A DNA stretch of 64,000 nt from Allomyces macrogynus ATCC 38327. Taxonomy: Eukaryota; Blastocladiomycota; Blastocladiomycetes; Blastocladiales; Blastocladiaceae. The stretch lies in assembly GCA_000151295.1 (NCBI GenBank), contig GG745328.1, forward strand, positions 2,561,423-2,625,422, in the 5' to 3' direction. This document shows, piece after piece, positions 1 through 10,500 of this stretch. Made by a program: the position numbers and the translations under genes. The notes beneath the pieces were generated by a model. The model was not told the DNA's origin and made no database searches. It was given only the letters and a program-made list of their open reading frames with translations. Within the stretch, counting starts at the first letter, position 1, and every line of letters begins with the position of its first letter.

Positions 1-1
1 C

Positions 2-2659
2 CAGTGCGGGTCGCGCAATGTCTTCCAGCTCGGTTTTATTCCCGCCAAGTCCGATACCGTGATTGTCCTGCTGTGCCGGCAGCCCTGCGCGTCGGCGGCC
101 ACGTCCAAGGACGTGCAGTGGGATACGGCCAAGTGGCAGCCGTTGATTGAGGACCGCGCTTTCTTGCCGTGGCTCGTGCACCCGCCGCCGCCCGAAGAGC
201 AGGCACGCGCGCGGAAAGTGGCGATGTCGGATATTAATACGCTTGAGACGTTGTGGACGCAGGGGCTCGGCGAGGCCGGGCTCGATGCGGTCGATGCGAG
301 CGCGGCCAATGGCGGCGTGGTTGCGCCCGAGGACCTGGCCGCGCCCGTGCAGCTGCGGTACGAGGACGCCTACCACTACCAGAACGTGATGGGCCCGCTC
401 GTGAAAATGGAGGCCGATTATGACAAGAAAATGACCGAGGCGCAGACGCAGGAAGAGGTGGTCGTGCGGTGGGACGTTGGGCTCAACCTGCAGCGCGTCG
501 CGTGCTTTGTGCTGCCGAAATACGAGCTCGGCGAAGTTCGGCTCGCTGTCGGCGACGAGTTGCGGCTACGGTACCGTGGCGAGTTGCGTGCGCCGTGGGA
601 GGGCGAGGGCCATGTGATCAAGCTGCCCAACAACCACTCGGACGAGATTGCGCTCGAAGTCAAGCACGGCCACGACGCGCCGATCCAGTGCACTCACAAT
701 TTTTCCGTGGATTTTGTCTGGAAGTCCACGTCGTTTGACCGCATGCAGCAGGCCTTGAAAACGTTTGCGCTCGATGAGAATTGCGTCTCGGGGTACATTT
801 TCCACCGGTTGCTCGGACACGACGTCGATCCGCCGCAGCTGCCGATGCCGGCGAGCAAGCGATTCACGGCACCGGGGTTACCGGAACTCAACTACACGCA
901 GGCGTATGCGGTGCGCAGCGTGCTCGGCCAGCCGCTGTCCCTGATCCAAGGGCCGCCAGGCACAGGCAAGACGGTCACGTCGGCGACGCTCGTCTACCAC
1001 TTTTCCAAGATGCATGCTGGGAAAGTGCTCGTCTGCGCTCCGTCGAACGTGGCCGTCGATCACTTGACGGAACGCATTCACCAGACGGGGCTCAAGGTGG
1101 TGCGGCTCACGGCCAAGTCGCGCGAGGAACTTGACTCGCCCGTGTCGTTTTTGACGCTGCACGAGCAAGTGCGCAACAGTAACCTGCACCCGGCGCTCGC
1201 CAAGCTCGAGCAGCTCAAGCAAGAGCAGGGCGAGCTGTCGATGGCCGATTTCAAGAAATACGCCAAGCTCAAGCGCGCCGTGGAGCACCAGATCTTGGCG
1301 GCCGCCGACGTGATTTGCTGCACGTGTGTCGGTGCTGGCGACCCAAGGCTCAGCAAGTTCCGGTTCCGGTCGGTGCTCGTGGACGAGTCGACTCAGGCGA
1401 CGGAACCCGAGTGCATGATCCCGATCGTTTTGGGTGCCAAGCAGATTGTGCTCGTCGGCGACCACCAGCAGCTCGGGCCCGTGGTCATGAGCAAGCACGC
1501 GGCACGTGCTGGGTTCACGCAGTCGCTGTTTGAGCGGTTAGTCTTGCTCGGGATCCGTCCGATCCGACTGCAGGTGCAGTACCGCATGCACCCGTGCCTG
1601 TCGGATTTCCCGTCGAACATGTTCTACGAAGGGTCGTTGCAGAATGGTGTGACTGCAGCTGAGCGGTTGCGGACGGGGCTCGATTTCCCATGGCCCGTGC
1701 CGGACCTACCCATGTTTTTCTACGCGTGCTACGGCAACGAGGAAATCGCGTCGTCGGGCACGTCGTATCTGAACCGCACCGAAGCGACCAACTGTGAAAA
1801 GGTGGTGACGCGGTTCCTCAAGGCCGGCGTGCAGCCGCACCAGATTGGCGTGATAACGCCGTACGAAGGGCAGCGGTCGTTTGTCGTGTCGTATATGCAG
1901 GCACACGGGTCGCTGAAAAAGGATCTCTACAAGGACCTGGAAGTCGCCTCGGTCGACGCGTTCCAAGGCCGCGAAAAGGACTACATTATACTGTCGTGCG
2001 TGCGGTCCAACGAGCACCAAGGGATCGGGTTCTTGTCGGACCCGCGCCGTCTCAACGTGGCGCTGACGCGCGCCAAGTACGGCGTCGTCGTGCTCGGTAA
2101 CCCGAAAGTCCTCAGCCGCCACGGGCTCTGGCACCACCTGCTGACGTATTTCAAGGAAAAGAACGTGCTTGTTGAGGGCCCGCTTGGGCACTTGAAACCG
2201 TCGACCGCGCAGCTCGCGCGCCCGAAGCGGCCATACAATGTGCATGAGGAACGACTTAAGCGCACGTTCCAGGCCGACCAGGCGAAGGGGCTCGCGCCGG
2301 GCCAAGAGGTCGCGGTCCCGACGGCACCCGCGAGCCACATGCCGGCCAACCCCTACTTGGCCAACGAGTACTACGACCCGCTCACGCTGATCTCGCAGTC
2401 CATGTCGCAGGCGTCGCTGTTCTCGCAGGATTACTTGCACTCGCAGCAGTCGGTGGCAGGGCGAAAGCCCGCAACTGCGGCCGCGGCCAAGCCGGCGCTC
2501 ACGGCCAACCAGGCGCTGCGCATGGATCAGTTCCCGCCGCTCGGTGCCACAGCGGCGGCCGCGGCTGCGGCGACGGCGACGGCGGGCATGTCGCAGCTCG
2601 ACGACGACGGGCTCATGTCGCAGGGTGGGTTTCAGTCGCAGGGGTTCACGCAGTTTTGA
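2..2659 (+). CDS. UPF1: UPF1/RENT1 RNA helicase (5' end missing)
   Basis: This is the ATP-dependent RNA helicase at the centre of nonsense-mediated mRNA decay, acting in the cytoplasm with UPF2/UPF3. The frame is open from base 2, so the start lies outside the window; 885 residues are visible without an intron. The first residues are the end of the Cys/His-rich UPF2-binding domain ([17 protein letters not shown]). The 1B region follows, then RecA1 with Walker A GPPGTGKT near visible residue 317 and the DESTQ Walker B near residue 460, then RecA2 with [18 protein letters not shown] and [10 protein letters not shown]. The C-terminus carries repeated SQ dipeptides, the phosphorylation sites used by SMG1-type kinases in animals. 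Similarity to animal UPF1 is high along the whole length, so identity is nearly certain; only the N-terminus is unknown. Confidence 0.97.
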   Translation, partial: QCGSRNVFQLGFIPAKSDTVIVLLCRQPCASAATSKDVQWDTAKWQPLIEDRAFLPWLVHPPPPEEQARARKVAMSDINTLETLWTQGLGEAGLDAVDASAANGGVVAPEDLAAPVQLRYEDAYHYQNVMGPLVKMEADYDKKMTEAQTQEEVVVRWDVGLNLQRVACFVLPKYELGEVRLAVGDELRLRYRGELRAPWEGEGHVIKLPNNHSDEIALEVKHGHDAPIQCTHNFSVDFVWKSTSFDRMQQALKTFALDENCVSGYIFHRLLGHDVDPPQLPMPASKRFTAPGLPELNYTQAYAVRSVLGQPLSLIQGPPGTGKTVTSATLVYHFSKMHAGKVLVCAPSNVAVDHLTERIHQTGLKVVRLTAKSREELDSPVSFLTLHEQVRNSNLHPALAKLEQLKQEQGELSMADFKKYAKLKRAVEHQILAAADVICCTCVGAGDPRLSKFRFRSVLVDESTQATEPECMIPIVLGAKQIVLVGDHQQLGPVVMSKHAARAGFTQSLFERLVLLGIRPIRLQVQYRMHPCLSDFPSNMFYEGSLQNGVTAAERLRTGLDFPWPVPDLPMFFYACYGNEEIASSGTSYLNRTEATNCEKVVTRFLKAGVQPHQIGVITPYEGQRSFVVSYMQAHGSLKKDLYKDLEVASVDAFQGREKDYIILSCVRSNEHQGIGFLSDPRRLNVALTRAKYGVVVLGNPKVLSRHGLWHHLLTYFKEKNVLVEGPLGHLKPSTAQLARPKRPYNVHEERLKRTFQADQAKGLAPGQEVAVPTAPASHMPANPYLANEYYDPLTLISQSMSQASLFSQDYLHSQQSVAGRKPATAAAAKPALTANQALRMDQFPPLGATAAAAAAATATAGMSQLDDDGLMSQGGFQSQGFTQF

Positions 2660-3130
2660 GCGCGACGCTGTGATTCATGCAATGTGGCAGCAGCCTGCGT
2701 GAGCGCGTTTGCTTGCTTTCACGGATATGGGCTCGCTCGCCCGTCTCGGGATCATGAATCCGCACCCCAGCAACGCCAGTGGGCTGACGCGTCTGCCCGT
2801 GGCAAGAACGCATGCGCGGTGTGGCCGTGGTGCTCTCCACAACATTGAACGCACCAAGAGTGCCATGGACGGGGCGCGGGACCGCGTGCGGATCACTGTC
2901 GCGGATCCCTTTGCAGGCGACGATGCATCTGCCACGTCGCCTCCACCCTTCCACTTCATGGCGCGAGTGATATGTGCTGATTGTTGTGTTCAAAAGGATT
3001 GTTATCTGTTGATTTTTCATTGTCCGCTCGGGTTTGGTTTGTCTCCCGAGCTGGTCGCGACCGCATCTCCTCCAAAAACAGTCGCCACACGACGCACCAC
3101 GTCAGACCTGCCTGCTCACGTCCTCCACGT
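2660..3130. other. Gap between UPF1 and the NTF2-like exon
   Basis: No coding segment is convincing here. Several frames are open but carry no recognisable domain. I looked specifically for the missing upstream exons of the NTF2-like sequence at 3131-3220 and did not find the N-terminal helix or the central strands of that fold. Confidence 0.5.
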
Positions 3131-3220
3131 AACAACCTGGGCCTTTCGCAAACGTTCCAGCTGATCCCGGAGGGCAAGTCGTTTTGGGTCTACAACGACG
3201 TGCTCCTCAACTACGGATAA
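3131..3220 (+). pseudogene. Orphan last exon of an NTF2-like protein
   Basis: About 30 codons end in a stop at 3218-3220 and read SQTFQLIPEGKSFWVYND and then a short tail ending LLNYG. This matches the last strands of nuclear transport factor 2, the RanGDP importer (yeast and human NTF2 end with a similar LxPxGxSFxVxND segment followed by an aromatic/NYG tail). No upstream exons of NTF2 could be recognised in the 470 bp before it, so an intact gene is not visible. It could be a decayed duplicate, the remains of a rearrangement, or the last exon of a gene whose other exons are unusually diverged. The family match is good; the pseudogene status is inference. Confidence 0.5.
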
Positions 3221-3487
3221 TGCGTTCGCGCGTTGGGTTGGATTGGACGATGCGGGATGGGATTTTTGGACGGCCAGCGTGGAATACAAATGTCTAGTTT
3301 AGCTAGCGTTGCGAGCTCGCGTTCAGGGATTCCGTATGAACCACTGGCCCCGAGTTGGGACTCACTGCGAAAATACAACGGTGGAATGCAGCAACGAGAA
3401 TCAAATGAGCAATTTATCTGTATCTTCACAATGATGCTGCTGCTCTGGTCACACCCACGCACGCTCGCACGCCGCGCGCACTCGGAC

Positions 3488-4252
3488 TTAGACCTTGTGC
3501 AAGCGCGGCGACGCGAGGTAGGCCTTGATCTTGTCGTGGTTCGCGACGAGCTCGTGCATCTTCCAGAGCGCGGGCGCGGTCGTGGCCGAGATCGCGCCGG
3601 GAACGACGGCGTTGAGCTCGTTAATGGTGTTGAACGCGGCCAGCTCGACGTACGTCAGCTAAAGTCATATCGAGAGAAGCGCGCGCGGTGGTGAGAAAAG
3701 AGAACAAGCAAAACGCGCCCAGTCCCACGTGGGCGCAGCGGCCACCAACTCGTGCGCGCGCACCAAAACGTCAAAGAAACGGACCTCGTTCCCCGCGTAA
3801 ATGCCCTTGTTCCCGTTCTTCTCCAAGATCGCCGTGTGCGACTTGATGAAGTTGGGCACGGTCTCCTGCTTGAACTTTTCAATCGCGGCGGGCTTCTCGG
3901 GCTCAGGCGTCGCCCAGACGATGCGCATCAGTAGCTCGTTGATATCGTTCGTCGACTCGTAGACCGAGTCGGCAATCGCATAGTCCAGCGGGTCCTCAGC
4001 GACCAGGTCGTACTTGCGCGCGAGGAAGCGCACGATCGCGGCCGATTGCGCGAGCTGCATCGGCTGGTTGGTCTTCTCGTTGGTCATGAGCAGGACGGGC
4101 AGCTGGCCAAACGGCGTCGTGGGCTTTTCGGCCGCCCAGTCACCAATGTACTTGTTCTCGTAGGGAACGCCCGCGGCTTCGAGGATCAGGCGCGCGTTCT
4201 CGGCGCGGCCCTTGCCGGGGTAGTACCAGACGACATACTTGGGTGAAGCCAT
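3488..4252 (-). CDS. Sigma-like glutathione S-transferase A
   Basis: Cytosolic glutathione S-transferase, conjugating glutathione to electrophiles. Two exons, 4252-3785 and 3658-3488, joined in phase 0 (donor GTCCGT, intron 126 nt), give 212 residues, normal for the family. The thioredoxin-like N-domain has the catalytic-Tyr region (VVWYYPGKGRAENARLILEA), the cis-Pro turn PFGQLPVL and the glutathione-binding QSAAIVRFLA. The helical C-domain ends ...KAYLASPRLHKV. I chose the start at 4252 because a TATAAAT box lies about 100 nt upstream. The frame stays open for another 108 codons upstream, including a mitochondrial-presequence-like stretch, so a longer isoform is possible. It is the paralogue of the gene at 5108-5874. 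Confidence 0.92.
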
Positions 4253-4350
4253 GGAGGTTGAGGTGAGGGAGGAGGGAGTGGTCGCGAAGGAGCGAGCTTG
4301 GTGATCGAGTCGATGACCGGGAGAGAGAGTGGCCGCGGCCCAGCCACCGA

Positions 4351-4357
4351 ATTTATA
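4351..4357 (-). promoter_or_regulatory. TATA box of GST A
   Basis: TATAAAT on the minus strand, about 100 nt before the chosen ATG at 4252. The same box occurs at the same distance in the paralogue (5973-5979), which supports it as a core promoter element. Confidence 0.55.
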
Positions 4358-4684
4358 CTGCTGCTGCGGGTTGGCGCGCTGCACGGATTGAACCCCAACG
4401 ACATGGGCAGCTCCAGCTGGCATCGCAGCGCGCGTGGAAAACGTGGCCATGCGGGCGGTGCCAGCGGAAGGGCCGCAAACATGGACCAAGCGGGAAGCAA
4501 GTCGAGCAGCCATGGTGAGTGTTGCGCGCGCGGTGGATTGTGGGTCGCAGGGAGAGCGCGGCCGCGCGCGGTGCATTTATCGGCAGCGGCCAGGACGGTG
4601 GCGCGGCCGCAGCAACAAGCAAATGTGCGCGAAAGCAGGGCCGTGCGCGAACCAGAAGCAGGGCTGGATGACCAGGAGCAGAGA

Positions 4685-4894
4685 GTGAGTCGATGTGGGA
4701 CAGAATGGTTGGATGCAGGATTGGTTGTTGTTGGTCGTCGTATTGACCGAGCGGTAAACACGCTTTTACGCCAGGACGCGGAAAACACCGGCGCAGGGCG
4801 GCTGCCGTCGTGTTCGGGTGTGTCGCGCGCAAGAGGGCGGCTCAAAGATGAAGATGAGGGACGACGAAGGACGGTGCAAGTGAGTCGATGTGGG
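4685..4894. repeat. Repeated upstream element of the GST genes
   Basis: The 15-mer GTGAGTCGATGTGGG occurs at 4685-4699 and 4880-4894, and a third time at 6336-6350 upstream of GST B. Flanking sequence (GTGTCGCGCGC about 50 nt away) is also shared between 4828 and 6291. The TGAGTC core resembles bZIP/AP-1-type sites used in oxidative-stress responses. The repeats are seen directly; the regulatory role is inference. Confidence 0.5.
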
Positions 4895-5107
4895 GCAAAA
4901 TGATTGGTCGTTTGGTGGTCGTGTTTTTGACAGAGCGATGCACGCGCTTTATCTCAGGCTGGGCGTTCGGCGCAGAAAATCAATCTTGTTCCCCGAGCTT
5001 TCCGACTTCCCTGTCTCGGCTGGTTGGGACTCACTGCACACCAGATTGAACGCTTCAACACGAGCAAATAAGCGACTTTTATGTATGGTACAATTATGAC
5101 CGCGCTC

Positions 5108-5874
5108 TCACATCTCATGACGGCGCGGCGACGCGAGGTAGGCCTTGATGTTGGCATTGTTGGCGACGAGCTCGTGCACCTTCCAGAGCGCGGGCGCCGT
5201 CGTGGCCGTGACAGTGCCGGGAATGAGCGTGTTAATCTCGTCAATGGTGTTGTACGCGGCAATCTCGACGTAGGTCATCTAAGTCGCAAGACAAATAGAA
5301 CGCGCGGTCGGTCAGTCATGGGAATGAACAACGCGTGCAACTCGCGCTGCCCCCACTCGAAACCGCGTATTGCGCTCCCAAAAAAAAACAGCCGGAAACG
5401 AACTTTTTTGCCGGCATAGATGCCTTTGTTGCCGTTCTTTTCCAAGATGGCCGTCTGTGCCTTGATGAACGCAGGCACGACCTCCTGCTTGAACTTTTCA
5501 ATCTCAGCGGGCTTCTCTTCCTTGGGCGTCAGCCAGACAAGCCGGATGATCTTGTTGCTGACCTCGATCGAATGCTCAAACACCGAATCGGCAAGCGCCG
5601 CATCCAACGGGTCCTCAGCAACCAGGTTGAACTTTCGCGCGAGGAAGCGCACGATCGCGGCCGACTGTGCGAGCTGCATCAGCTGCTTGGACTTGTCGTC
5701 GGTCATGAGCAGCACGGGCAGCTGGCCAAACGGCGTCGTCGGTTTTTCGGCCGCCCAGTCGTCGCCAGGGTACTTGTTCTCGTAGAGAACGCCTGCGGCT
5801 TCGAGGATCAGGCGCACATTCTCGGCGCGGCCCTTGCCAGGCCAGTAGTAGACGGTGAATGCGGGAGCAGCCAT
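5108..5874 (-). CDS. Sigma-like glutathione S-transferase B
   Basis: Tandem paralogue of GST A with the same architecture: exons 5874-5404 and 5278-5108, one phase-0 intron (125 nt, donor GTTCGT), and a last exon of exactly 171 nt in both genes. The 213-residue protein has the same thioredoxin-like domain (VYYWPGKGRAENVRLILEA, PFGQLPVLLM, QSAAIVRFLA) and the helical domain ending SPRRHEM. The start at 5874 is supported by a TATA box 99 nt upstream. The strongest divergence from GST A is in the helical substrate-binding half (residues about 90-150), as expected for a change of substrate. Both are probably cytosolic; an in-frame upstream extension is also present here. Confidence 0.92.
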
Positions 5875-5972
5875 GATCGTGGTTGGTGTGTGAGTGTTTG
5901 CAATGGGGCGAGCTTGGTGAAGAGGACCGAGTCGATGCGCGGGAGAGAGGGCTGGCGCAACTGAGGCAACCA

Positions 5973-5979
5973 ATTTATA
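5973..5979 (-). promoter_or_regulatory. TATA box of GST B
   Basis: TATAAAT on the minus strand, 99 nt upstream of the ATG at 5874, matching position and sequence in GST A. Confidence 0.55.
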
Positions 5980-7579
5980 TTGCGCCGAGCAACGCGAGGG
6001 ACGCACGGGGCCAGCGAGGATGGTACTTGTCGCAGCACCAGCGCCAGGCACCGCGGCGTGCGTGGAAAATGTGGCCACGCGAGCGATGGTGAGCGAGATG
6101 CGGCCGGGAACCGAGCGGAAGGCATGACGAGCCGACATTTGGTGAGATGCGCGTGTGGACGTCGAGAATCGAAGCTGCCTTGAGGTGCGCACGGAGAGTT
6201 GGCCGTTGCTGCACGCGTCACGCGCTCCCTTCAACAACGAAAACCAGGTCGCGAGCGCGGCCTCACGGCCACAGTCGTGCGCGAGCGTGTCGCGCGCTCG
6301 AGGCGGTGCGATGATGAAGGTGCAGGAAAGTGCGAGTGAGTCGATGTGGGCAATATGGTTGATCTTTTGGTGGCAGATGACGGTCCTGCTGTTGACCGCC
6401 GCCTTGCGTCAGGCAGGTCCTTGTTCCCTGGGCTCGGAACGATGCCTTGTTGCGATCTGCACGCACCCGCAGAAAGCATTGCGCAGAAAAGAGCATTTTT
6501 GGCGAAGAATACAGCCGAGGACGACGCGAACCTGCGCGAAGCCCCGGTCTGGGCACGTTCTGGAGCGCCAAGGAAACAATGGAGGGACCAACTTACCATG
6601 AACGTATGCGGTTCGATATTTCTGCAAACATTCCCCAATGTCGCAGGGCCACCCGTGGACGACGCTAGACGGCTCCCACGACGCTCGGCAACCGTTTTCG
6701 GATTCGGCCAGCGATGGCCGGTGCGACCAGCTCGCGCCAGTGACGACTGATCGCTCAGACTCACGGTTCTTAAACGGACGTGTGGATAAGGTCGCCGGTT
6801 CGAACCTGACCACATTCACGGCCATGCGCACCTCGTTGACCGACAATACCCACAATTTGTCACTTGTCAACAGACCGTGTGTCGCACTTCTTTCCAGTGT
6901 GATATTTCCCAGCTCCCGAGCAACCATTTACCGCCTTCCCCGACCGCTTACGACCACGACCTCGTGACATCGCGGTGAGGGCTCCCACATCCACCGCCAC
7001 TTCACTCGACCACTTAAGCCCGACCAGCAGCGATGGTACCGACCGACCCCCTCCCCCCCTTCGAGCGACTCATTTGTGGCCGTCAAAATCGTAGACGCCG
7101 CCGACGTCGGTGCGCGCCACGTCTCTATCCTCTCCCAATCTGACGCGGCGTACCGCTGGTCTTGCGCGCGACGCCATCTCACACCGCGACAACGTCGGGC
7201 CGCCACTGGCGCCGATGCTGGTTATTTTGCATTTGTTATGCCCCCTGGGCAACGGCGAGCACATCGTGGGATCCATTCATGGAAGGCAGCATCAAATCAG
7301 AGTTAGCATTCAAACACAAGAGTCACATTTCGAGACTACTTTCACATTTCAAGAAAGCATTCTGCGTTTGCACTGGTGGTGGAGAAGCGTAAAAGAGTTA
7401 TAGAGGATGGAGAGTTTGCATTATGGACTTCATCGAACATTGTGAAATGAGGGGATGGATGGGGTTTAGGATGCTGGGCAGATGCGGCAAAAGGCAGTGC
7501 GAGGGATAACACAGGTGTTCAAAGCGATACGGTACAAGGACGCACGATCGTCTTTGTCGAATCAGAATCAAATGAGCGC
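5980..7579. other. 1.6-kb region without a supported gene
   Basis: The first 400 bp are the duplicated GST upstream region. The remainder has open frames on both strands without recognisable domains. A T-arm-like GGTTCGAACC near 6797-6807 was examined as a possible tRNA and rejected. About 7300-7579 is the AT-richer 3' flank of the repeat-protein gene. Confidence 0.45.
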
Positions 7580-10500
7580 TTAGAACGGGTGCACGCCAAA
7601 CGAGTGCACGTCAAAGTGCTGGGCCTGTGCCTGCGACTGGAACGCCGACAGATCGACCGGGCCGTGAGCGTGGGCCCACTGCGACTGAGCTTGCTGGGCG
7701 AGCACGTCGGCCGTGTGGTTGTGGCCCGAGAGGTCAACCTGCTGCGACTGCCACTGGGCCTGCTGCGCGAGCAAGTCAGCACCCTGGTGGCCCGACGCGT
7801 TGGCCCAGTGCGACTGCGATTGGGCCTGCTGCGCGAGCACGTCGGCACCGTGGTGGCCCGATGCGGTGGCCTGTTGCCACTGCGACTGGGCCTGCTGCGC
7901 AAACGCGTCGGCACCGTGGTTGCTCGACGCGTTGATCCACTGGCCTTGGGATTGAGCCTGCTGCGCGATCGCGTCCGCACCATGGTTGCCCGACAAGCTA
8001 GCCCACTGCGACTGCAATTGCTGCGCGAAAGCATCGGCACCGTGCGCGTGGCCGGCAGAGGCGACGTCAGCCGACTGCGTCTGCGTCTGCGTCTGTGCCT
8101 GCGCCTGCGATTGCTGCAGCGACGAGTCGAAATGATGCCCCGAGATGCCGCCCCACTGGCCTTGCCATTGGGCCTGGTTGGCCGCCGACGCGGCCGCATC
8201 GTGACCGCCAGCGTTGAACTGCTGGAACTGCTGCTGGATCTGCGACAAGTCGGTGCCGCCGTGAGCGTGGCCCGCCGACGACACGTCGACATTCTGGGCT
8301 TGCCACTGGCTCTGCTGCTGCGCGGCGGTCGAGCTGCCGTGCGCCGACGACGAGGTGGAGGCCGTCTGCGCCTGCGATTGCGTCTGCGTCACGGTCGTCG
8401 AGGTTTGCGCACCGGCAGGGTCTGCAGTCGGGGTGGGCGTGGCCGGCGCGGGTTGCGTGGGCGCCGGTTGGGCGGGAGCGGGCACGACAGGCGCGCAGTT
8501 TGGATCGGCCTGGACGGGAGCCGACTGCGAGGGAGCGGGCTGCGCGGGAGTGGGGGTCGCGGGCGCCGGTTGGACGGGAGCCGCGGGCGTGGGCGCGACA
8601 GGCGCACAGTTCGGGTCAGCCTGGACGGGAGCGGGCTGTGCGGGCGCCGGAGTCGGAGCGGGACTGGTCGTCACGGTCGTCGTCGTATTGCCAGCGTGCC
8701 ATTGACCGTTGTCGTAGCCGGTATTGCCACCCTCTATCAAATCACCGGAACGTCAGCTGATAGGTGCCACGATCACAAACAGGCTGAACTGGGTGGACGA
8801 ACCATATTTCCCACTTGACCACTGGCCGTTGTCGAAGCCGGTATTGCCACCCTCTATCAAATCACCGGAACGTCAGTTGACAGGTGCAACGACCACAAAG
8901 AGGCTGAACTGGGTGTACCAACCATATTTTCCGACCCACCAGGAGCCGTCGTCGTAAGTCGTGTGCGTCGTGGTGCCGCTCGGCGCCGCGCCCGAGGTGG
9001 TGGTGGTGGTGGCAGTCGTGCCGCTCGGCGCTGCACCCGACGACGAAGTGATGTTGGTGGTCGCGTGCCACTGCCCGTCGTCGTAACCCGAATTCCCGCC
9101 CTCGTACTGTCCCTGGTGCCACTGCCCATCTTGGTATCCAGTGTTACCGCCCTCCCACTGGCCCGGTGCCCACGAGCCGTCGTCGTACGTGGTGGTGGTG
9201 GTCGTGGTCGCCTGCGGGACTGGCGCAGGAACGGGAGCAGCCGAAGCGGACGGATCAACGACCGGAGCCGGCGTGACGGGGGCGGCCGTCGTCGAGACCG
9301 TCGTGTGGCACGCGCCGGGCGTCGAGGTGGTGGTGGTCGTTTGCGCGACTGGCGTTGCTGGAACGGCCGCAGTCGACGGATCAACGGCCGGAGCCGGCGT
9401 GACGGGGGCGGCCGCCGTCGAGACCGTCGTGTGGCACGCGTCGGGCGTCGAGGTGGTGGGTGGTCGTTTGCGCGACCGGCGTTGCTGGAACGGCCGCAGT
9501 CGACGGATCAACGGCCCGGAGCCGGCGTGACGGGGGTGGCCGTCGTCGAGACCCATCGTGTGGCACGCGTCGGGCGCCGGCGTGGTGGTGGTCGTTTGCG
9601 CGACCGGCGTTGCTGGAACGGCCACAGTCGACGGATCAACGGCCGGAGCCGGCGTGACGGGGGTGGCCGTCGTCGAGACCGTTGTTTGGGACGCGTCGGG
9701 CGTCGCCGTGGTGGTGGTCGTTTGCGCGACCGGCGTTGCTGGAACGGCCACAGTCGACGGATCAACGGCCGGAGCCGGCGTGACGGGGGTGGCCGTCGTC
9801 GAGACCGTTGTTTGGGACGCGTCGGGCGTCGCCGTGGTGGTGGTGGTCGTGTGCGCGACCGGCGTTGCCGGGAAGGCCGCAGTCGAAGCACCAGCATCGT
9901 TCGTGCTAGTGGTCGTGGTGGTCGTTTGCGAGGTCGGCGCGGCCGTGGTTGGTGCCGGTTCGGTGGACGGCGTCGGGGCTGGCGTGGCCGAGGCCGCTGG
10001 GGCCGCCGTCGACGAACCCGTCGTGTAACCTGCATCGTTCGTGGTCGTCGTGGTGGTCGTCGTCTGCTGAGCAGGTTGGGCCGGAGGAGCAGGAGACGGG
10101 ACGGCCACCGTCGACGGATCGACCGTGGGGACTGGCGCGACCGGTGCAGTCGACGAGCCCGTGGTGTGGCACGCGTCCTGCGGCTGCGGCTGCGGCTGCG
10201 TCGTGGCAGGAGTAGGCGCAGGTGCGGCCGGAGTTGCGGGAGCGGCCGTCGAGTAACCCGCATCGTGCGTGGTCGTGGTGGTCGTCTGCGGCTGGGCTGG
10301 CGTCGCGGCCGGAATTGGAGCGGGATCGGAGGAAGGTCCGGGAGCAGGTGCGGGTGCCGGAATCGGAGCTGGATCAGCGGTGTGGCCCGCGTCGTGCGAC
10401 ACAGTGGTCGTGCTCGTCTGTGTCTGGCCCTGAGTCTGCGAGACTTGGGCAGCGCCATGATCGCCCGACACGGTGGTCGACTGGTTCTGGCCTTGCGTTT

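Larger units (their letters stand above)
4253..5107. other. Upstream region of GST A, up to the end of GST B
   Basis: This holds the TATA box and repeated elements listed separately. Long in-frame open stretches exist on both strands but look like consequences of high GC content, except possibly the N-terminal extension of GST A. Confidence 0.5.

Noticed and set aside
2709..3164. 151-codon open frame after UPF1
   Set aside because: No domain, and its frame is not that of the NTF2-like exon.
6740..6819. tRNA-like segment with GGTTCGAACC T-loop and a TTCTTAA loop that could read Lys (CTT)
   Set aside because: The acceptor stem pairs at only about four of seven positions, the T-stem has mismatches and the anticodon stem does not close without an awkward intron. 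At best a decayed tRNA relic.
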